A DNA stretch of 64,000 nucleotides from Collybiopsis luxurians FD-317 M1 (taxonomy: Eukaryota > Basidiomycota > Agaricomycetes > Agaricales > Omphalotaceae), in contig KN834753.1 in the NCBI GenBank assembly GCA_000827265.1, positions 1,146,686-1,210,685 on the forward strand. The letters are read 5' to 3'. A model generated the notes under the pieces. It ran no database searches. It saw only the letters and a list, made by a program, of their open reading frames with translations, and was not told the origin of the DNA. Shown here in pieces: positions 59,447 through 64,000 of this stretch (positions within the stretch are counted from its first letter, which is position 1; each line of letters opens with the position of its first letter). The translations under genes were made by a program, and so were the position numbers.

Positions 59447-62270
59447 TCACCAAGGTGAATTCACAATGTCAGAATGGCTAGTTACGACTCCTGCCCCAAG
59501 AGAGCGGCGCGTAGGCTTCTTCAGAGCTTTCTTGTTCACCTGAAGAACGTCATTTCTCAGAGCAACGATCTGCATTCAAAGCGTTAGCGCCATCATCCGG
59601 CAAGGAACCAACAACAACCCACAATTTCCTTATCATCGCCGAATTTGAAGTTATCCTGAACCACTTGGTCCTCGTATTTCTTGATTTCATATCGATCTAG
59701 AAGGCCCTTTTTGACTTTGGCAAAGTCCCAGGCAATCACGAATTGGCCGGTAGAAGTCACGATAGCATTTTCTTCTTGACCTTCGCCGAGATTAAACCTA
59801 GAGTAGTACGTGATCAGGATTTACATCAGCGGCCCGACGAAAACTGTGCACTGACCTTGCGGGGGTAAATGAGATATCGTGGTTCATGTACGCGACGTGT
59901 TCATTGCGCAAGCGGAGCCGCCGCGGAACAGGCTTGGCGGTAGCGGGGAAACTGCGATCGAAACCCAAGCTACCTTGGTACTTACCCTCGCCGATGAGCG
60001 TGTCAATCAGCAACAAATACGTCTTGGTCGTCGCGACTATCCAGCGACCATCAGCAGTAACATCGACACCAAGAATAGGATCACCCAAAGGAGGAAGGGC
60101 AGTTTTCGCATTCTTTCCGATGGAGTCGAATAAGCGTAAATCGCCCTTTTCACTCGCAACGGCAAGCTTTCCAGAGGCAGTGGTTGCAACACCAGAGAAC
60201 TTGTTCTTCCCGGTGTACTGCTTGTACTGGCTGTCAACCATTTTTTTCCCAGAAACACGAGGATCGATACGAAACAAAGCGTTGTGAGAAGCTCCCACAA
60301 GCGTCTGCTCATGTGTGGTTTGAGCAAACTTGTCTGCAGGAGCGATGTGGTCGACACTAATATCATCGTGAACCTTCCATTCTTCGACGATTTTCCCATA
60401 TTCGACGTCGGCCTGGAATAGGGAATTTGGTTCATTCGGATTCATCAAAACCATCTTGTTGTCTTGGTCGTGAAGCATCATCTTATACGAGCAATTCGTG
60501 ATACTATCGAGAAGATCGGCAAGAGGAACAACTTACGTGTTTAGGCTTGAAAATATGACCTTTGGGCGTTGAGATTTTGTTCATTGTACCAACGTATTTC
60601 ATGTTGTTTCGGTCAGAATTATGTCGGAAGATCCCAATGCTGCTACCGCGGACGACGAAGGCATTATCACCTTTGTAGCCAACAGTAAGTTGAGAATTGA
60701 TGTCGCCTTGTGGCATAGAAGGTTCATCCTCATCTTCGTACCCTTCCTCTTCCTCTTCAGATTCGCTTTCCTCTGAGGAGCGACATCAGTTGACGAAAAA
60801 AGGGCAACAGAAGCAAAATTCTAGTACCGTCAGGATCCAGCTCTGACACGACCTCTTCCTCATCTTCTTCCTCATCCTCAACATCAAGCATTTCGACATC
60901 CTCGTTATTCGAACTCATGACGTATCTCTTCTCATCCTCCTTGACTTTATCAAAGGGCTGTTGGTGGAGGCGTTCCCATTCGCACTGCTGAATCGTCGAA
61001 CAAAATTGAATGTACTCGTCCTGGGTCGTGAATTTGAATAACCAGCTGTTCCAATTACCTCCTGCGCCGAGATGATTCCAAGTGAACGAAAACATTTTAC
61101 CGTTGAAAACAGGATTCATGCTTGCATCGACGTCGTGAGCAAGGAGCACACCCTGGTCTGTTGTTGCACATATTTTGAAGGCATAATTTCCAGTTTTCAT
61201 GATATGGGCTGCGAAAATTCCCTGATTTCTGAATTCGTCCTCTTCCCAGAAGTAGAGTTCAACTTCTTCTATTTCGTAAACGGCAGTCCCCGGTAGTTGC
61301 TTGGGTGTCGCAGGAGCTTTCGATTTGGATTTATCAGGAATAGGCGGAGCATTTGAGGCTGAGACAGGCTTAACCTCTTCAACCGACGATGTTGAAGATG
61401 CAGCTCTGTTAACTTTACGTCTGGGAGGGGGCTTCTTCGTTGAGGGAGGTCTCCTCAAGCATCAGGTCCACTTTCTGATACAGAGCAAGGGGTTCGACTT
61501 ACTTGTAGATAAACTCTTGTAAATCCTCTTCACTAGCGTTGTCCGCGCTGCTATTGTACTTGCGTTCGTACATGGCGCGGTACATGCAAGTTTCGAAAAA
61601 AGCCTTTGTTGGTTCGTTTGTTCCAAGGGCGACAAATTCGAAAAATTCGTCCACATCGCCGGCCAAGTCTCGCCAAACAAAGGTAGGTTCGCCTTCAGAA
61701 GTCTTGCCGGTTCGGAATTCGAGCTCTTGACTGATAAGAAATTCGCGCTCCTCATCGGCTAAACAGAGTTTTATATAGAACATGAACGAAAATAAGGGTG
61801 CTTACTCTCATCCTCGTCTTCTAAGAGCTCCTGACCGCCTTCCTCATAAACCCTGGTGACGACCAAAAGAAAGTTGTGTTCCACGTTAGGAACGCGACGA
61901 ATTGTTGCCAAAGCTTCGTTATAGCTTGTTATCAATGTCAGATCGTGGCGAATGTTGTGGGACAAAGATTACAGACATGCATTCTCTGGAGGTCCGAATG
62001 TTTCCTGGTCGAAGGAGAAAGAGTTGGCCTGTGGAGATCTTGACCACTATTGAAGCTCAGAATGAGCAAACTATATCCAGGAAGATACACAAAGCAGCGC
62101 ACCTTCGGCGGCATTGGGATCCTCTAAAGTTGATGATTGTTAATGGACGACAGAAACTGAAAGATTCAAGATGAAGACGAACGCCAAACTTTCCCAATCA
62201 CTGTGGAAACACATTAGTATAGACCCAGTTAGTTTGAGCGCGGGATCTTACAGCTTCTGAATATGTTCAT
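59447..62270 (-). CDS. VID27: VID27 family cytoplasmic protein
   Basis: Vid27 in yeast is linked to vacuole import and degradation of gluconeogenic enzymes; its mechanism is unclear. The N-terminus, MNIFRSLIGKVWQDPNAAEG, is recovered by joining three tiny exons from ATG 62268-62270; the family body follows: ATIRRVPNVEHNFLLVVTRV, EREFLISQELEFRTGKTSEG with EPTFVWRDLAGDVDEFFEFV, CMYRAMYERKYN, VELYFWEEDEFRNQGIFAAH. Then the beta-propeller-like half: NSLFQADVEYGKIVEEWKVH, FSGVATTASGKLAVASEKGD, LGDPILGVDVTADGRWIVAT and FVIAWDFAKVKKGLL. It ends RSLGAGVVTSHSDIVNSPW with TGA 59447-59449. Long acidic stretches (DVEDEEEDEEEVVSELD) link the halves. Around seven introns. Confidence 0.9.
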
Positions 62271-62355
62271 GATAGAAAGAAACGATCAGGATAAAGTACA
62301 AGGGCAAGTGGTGTTCGCGACTGCCACTGACTTCAGAGTCACGAGACAATCAGTG

Positions 62356-62742
62356 TCACAGACTCGAACTAGTATGTCCAATCCCGCCACAGAGGCAAGT
62401 TGTCAAAGTTCCTTGCACCCCATTACCCAGCTTACTCATTCGCTTATAATAGTCTCTGGGACGTTCTTCGCCCGCATCCACGCTCTCTGGATCTCCACCT
62501 CTGAATGCAAGTCTCCATAGTTTAACCCGCGAAGCTTCACGGACTTCCCTCCGTAGTATGTTCGCTGGTTCAAACATAGGAACTCCGAATTCAAGAAAAC
62601 CTGTCATTCGCGCGGATCCTTCAATGCTTACCTGCTTTGACCCGGCTGATCGAGAGCTGTATGATCTTTGGGTGCCCAAAAAATAAGAGTAGCCAGAGCC
62701 TGTAACCCGCAAAAGTTCAATATCTGAGAGGTCTATACACAC
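62356..62742 (-). CDS. candidate small minus-strand ORF, unidentified
   Basis: A 128-codon frame without stops lies between VID27 and the Rpr2-like gene, read in the same direction. Its most protein-like part is MTGFLEFGVPMFEPANILRR then EVREASRVKLWRLAFRGGDP and ERPRDYYKRMSKLGNG. A second frame upstream (ALATLIFWAPKDHTALDQPG, about 62630-62695) ends at a GTAAGC donor, so a short split gene is possible, perhaps starting MTMGSSPQ near 62860. I recognise no family, and the start codon within the frame is unclear. It could be a chance frame or a UTR. Confidence 0.33.
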   Translation of the reverse strand: MCIDLSDIELLRVTGSGYSYFLGTQRSYSSRSAGSKQVSIEGSARMTGFLEFGVPMFEPANILRREVREASRVKLWRLAFRGGDPESVDAGEERPRDYYKRMSKLGNGVQGTLTTCLCGGIGHTSSSL

Positions 62743-63191
62743 TGTGCAGCAGCCTCGAGCATTCAGTTACATTCGTGTGCAGCCCGAGTCCATGCACACA
62801 TTCGTCCAGGAAACGGTGCAAATGCTTCTACACCTGAGGACTTGAGCCCATTGTCATGGTTTAGAATCGGCAATTGATGTTACATCTGATATCAAGCGCA
62901 CTAGTCTAACTGCAGAATGTTAAAAGTAATTGGGTCGTTTCATGTACATTTTCCTGTACTCTACTCATGCGGCATGTAGTTCATCGTTGATGGTCCCAGC
63001 TCCTGCCTCAACTCTCGCAAGCATCTTTTATGATCTCGATACCCTCCCGCTCTTTCTCGCATTCTTTGTTTGATATAGAGGCACGAGAGAAGAGGATCCG
63101 GAAAGAGTCGAGAATGCTTAATATAGAGTAAGGCTGAGATGGTTGAGAACATTCATTCTCTAAATGATACGTACTGGAGTTGCTGCACGTC
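62743..63191. other. intergenic, possible upstream exon of 62356 ORF
   Basis: No supported gene. It may hold the short first exon of the candidate above (62860 region) and the 3' UTR of the Rpr2/Snm1-like gene. Confidence 0.35.
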
Positions 63192-63818
63192 TTAAAGTGA
63201 ATCTAGGAACGCAGCAAGACTGGATTGACCGAGATTCGAAGACTTTTTTGCTCTTTCCTCTTTAGCTCTTTTCTGAGCCAGCATCTCTTGTAAGCCACTT
63301 TTTTTTTTCGGTCGAGATGTGGACTTGGCAGATGAGGAAGAGTTAGTAGATGGATCAGTCCGAATGTGTGAGGTTGTCCTCGGCTCAACAGAAGACGTAG
63401 CAACTGCGATAGGTGCAGAATTGCCGGGATTAGATACCTTCCTCGTTTGGAACAAGGTGGAAGTCTGATCCAGAGGAATTGTGGTGACCGAACCACATTG
63501 CAAACAGGTGGATCGGCGGGTCCTTGTACTGTTGCCACTGCGTGCTGGCTGTCGGACGAATCTGGTGACACTGCGACCAGAAAAAAGGTAATATCCACAA
63601 TTTTTACAGTGATAAGAGTCAGATGTGGATATTCTACGGGTATGAAGAGCAGCAAGCTGAGGAGAAACGGAGTGAAGAAGAAGGGGAATGGCAGATTGAA
63701 AGCTGAGAGTGATGGGATCCATAGAGTAAATAAGCGCCTGTGCCATTGTTCTCATTGTTCTTTGTTCTTGACCATACAAAAAGCTAACCGGATTGGAATC
63801 ATGTCCCCCATTTTCCAA
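63192..63818 (-). CDS. Rpr2/Snm1-type zinc-ribbon protein (RNase P/MRP-like)
   Basis: Probably a small subunit of RNase P or RNase MRP, the RNA-based enzymes that process tRNA and rRNA precursors. The features are a helical N-terminus (PLLLHSVSPQLAALHTRRI), then a four-Cys ribbon: YHCKNCGYYLFSGRSVTRFV and, 20-odd residues on, TCLQCGSV. The Cys spacing and the Arg-rich segment between pairs fit the Rpr2/Rpp21/Snm1 family. The C-terminal half is Ser/Thr/Pro-rich with a Lys/Arg-rich stretch (SRPKKKSGLQEMLAQKRAKE) ending FLDSL. The start is uncertain: ATG 63818 is only 2 bases from the divergent gene, so ATG 63746 or 63716 is more likely. No intron is required. Confidence 0.55.
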   Translation of the reverse strand: MENGGHDSNPVSFLYGQEQRTMRTMAQALIYSMDPITLSFQSAIPLLLHSVSPQLAALHTRRISTSDSYHCKNCGYYLFSGRSVTRFVRQPARSGNSTRTRRSTCLQCGSVTTIPLDQTSTLFQTRKVSNPGNSAPIAVATSSVEPRTTSHIRTDPSTNSSSSAKSTSRPKKKSGLQEMLAQKRAKEERAKKSSNLGQSSLAAFLDSL

Positions 63819-63820
63819 CC

Positions 63821-64000
63821 ATGCTTGCCTCCCCTCAGCCTCACCCCGTACACGCCCCTCCTTCCTCCTTTTCCTTCATCAATTCGAACCACTCTCATCT
63901 CTCTCTCAAATCTTCTCGCTCTCGAAACCATTCCTTGACTTTATCCAATACCATGGGCTGGCTTTCCAGGCATTCTACCCAGTCTTCCGCCTCCTCCTTT
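63821..64000 (+). CDS. 5' end of a plus-strand gene (partial)
   Basis: An ATG at 63821 opens a frame that runs off the window edge with no stop in 60 codons. It begins MLASPQPHPVHAPPSSFSFI and continues Ser/Arg/His-rich (HLSLKSSRSRNHSL), then MGWLSRHSTQ. A second ATG at 63951 (TACCATGGGC) is in a strong context and could be the true start, with the preceding C/T-rich sequence as leader. No family is recognised from this short piece. Confidence 0.45.
   Translation, partial: MLASPQPHPVHAPPSSFSFINSNHSHLSLKSSRSRNHSLTLSNTMGWLSRHSTQSSASSF

Overview
This window is nuclear DNA from a filamentous fungus, most likely an agaricomycete (mushroom-type basidiomycete). The basis is dense genes on both strands, nearly every gene cut by many introns of about 50-60 bases with short GT(R)NGT-type donors and C/T-rich acceptors, pyrimidine-rich leaders before start codons, and families typical of these fungi (a DUF7704-type membrane protein, a tandem-domain FEX fluoride exporter, a cellular RNA-dependent RNA polymerase). 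I see no bacterial operons, CRISPR arrays, transposons, tRNA or rRNA genes.

Layout. 1-6.1 kb: tail of an unidentified gene, a QDE-1/Rdp1-type RNA-dependent RNA polymerase, and the AP-1 clathrin adaptor sigma subunit. 6.3-17.4 kb: an HSF-type transcription factor, a minus-strand arrestin-domain protein with a repeated AEEEK-helix tail, splicing factor SF3B2/CUS1, glutamine synthetase and the cohesion factor DCC1. 17.7-27.3 kb: an orphan SAM-like protein, mitochondrial NAD-isocitrate dehydrogenase subunit 1 (minus), a membrane alpha/beta hydrolase, an amidohydrolase plus a short-chain dehydrogenase side by side (minus), and pyruvate dehydrogenase E1 beta. 27.4-35.3 kb: trifunctional HIS4, an RG-rich orphan and methylcrotonoyl-CoA carboxylase alpha (all minus), then a TspO/MBR protein. 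35.3-47.1 kb: an unresolved minus-strand candidate, an orphan disordered protein, an EF-hand mitochondrial carrier, casein kinase II beta, ribosomal protein eL36, a VTT/Tvp38-type membrane protein and an MFS transporter. 47.2-64 kb: MSH2, a FEX fluoride exporter, USB1 (minus), tRNA m5C methyltransferase NCL1/TRM4, a gene-poor 1.5 kb stretch, a DUF7704 protein, VID27 (minus), a small candidate ORF, an Rpr2/Snm1-like zinc-ribbon protein (minus) and the start of another gene.

Most of the content is housekeeping: central carbon and nitrogen metabolism, mitochondria, splicing, translation, DNA repair and trafficking. I found no convincing new multi-gene system. The most notable features are architectural: several divergent gene pairs with very short shared promoters (USB1/NCL1 start codons are only 30 bases apart), five introns that appear to use GC-AG ends, a possible in-frame 60-base intron, an arrestin fused to degenerate helical repeats, and a few orphan genes. 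Exon joins were inferred by hand from reading-frame continuity, splice consensus and family conservation; gene ends are firmer than individual internal splice sites.
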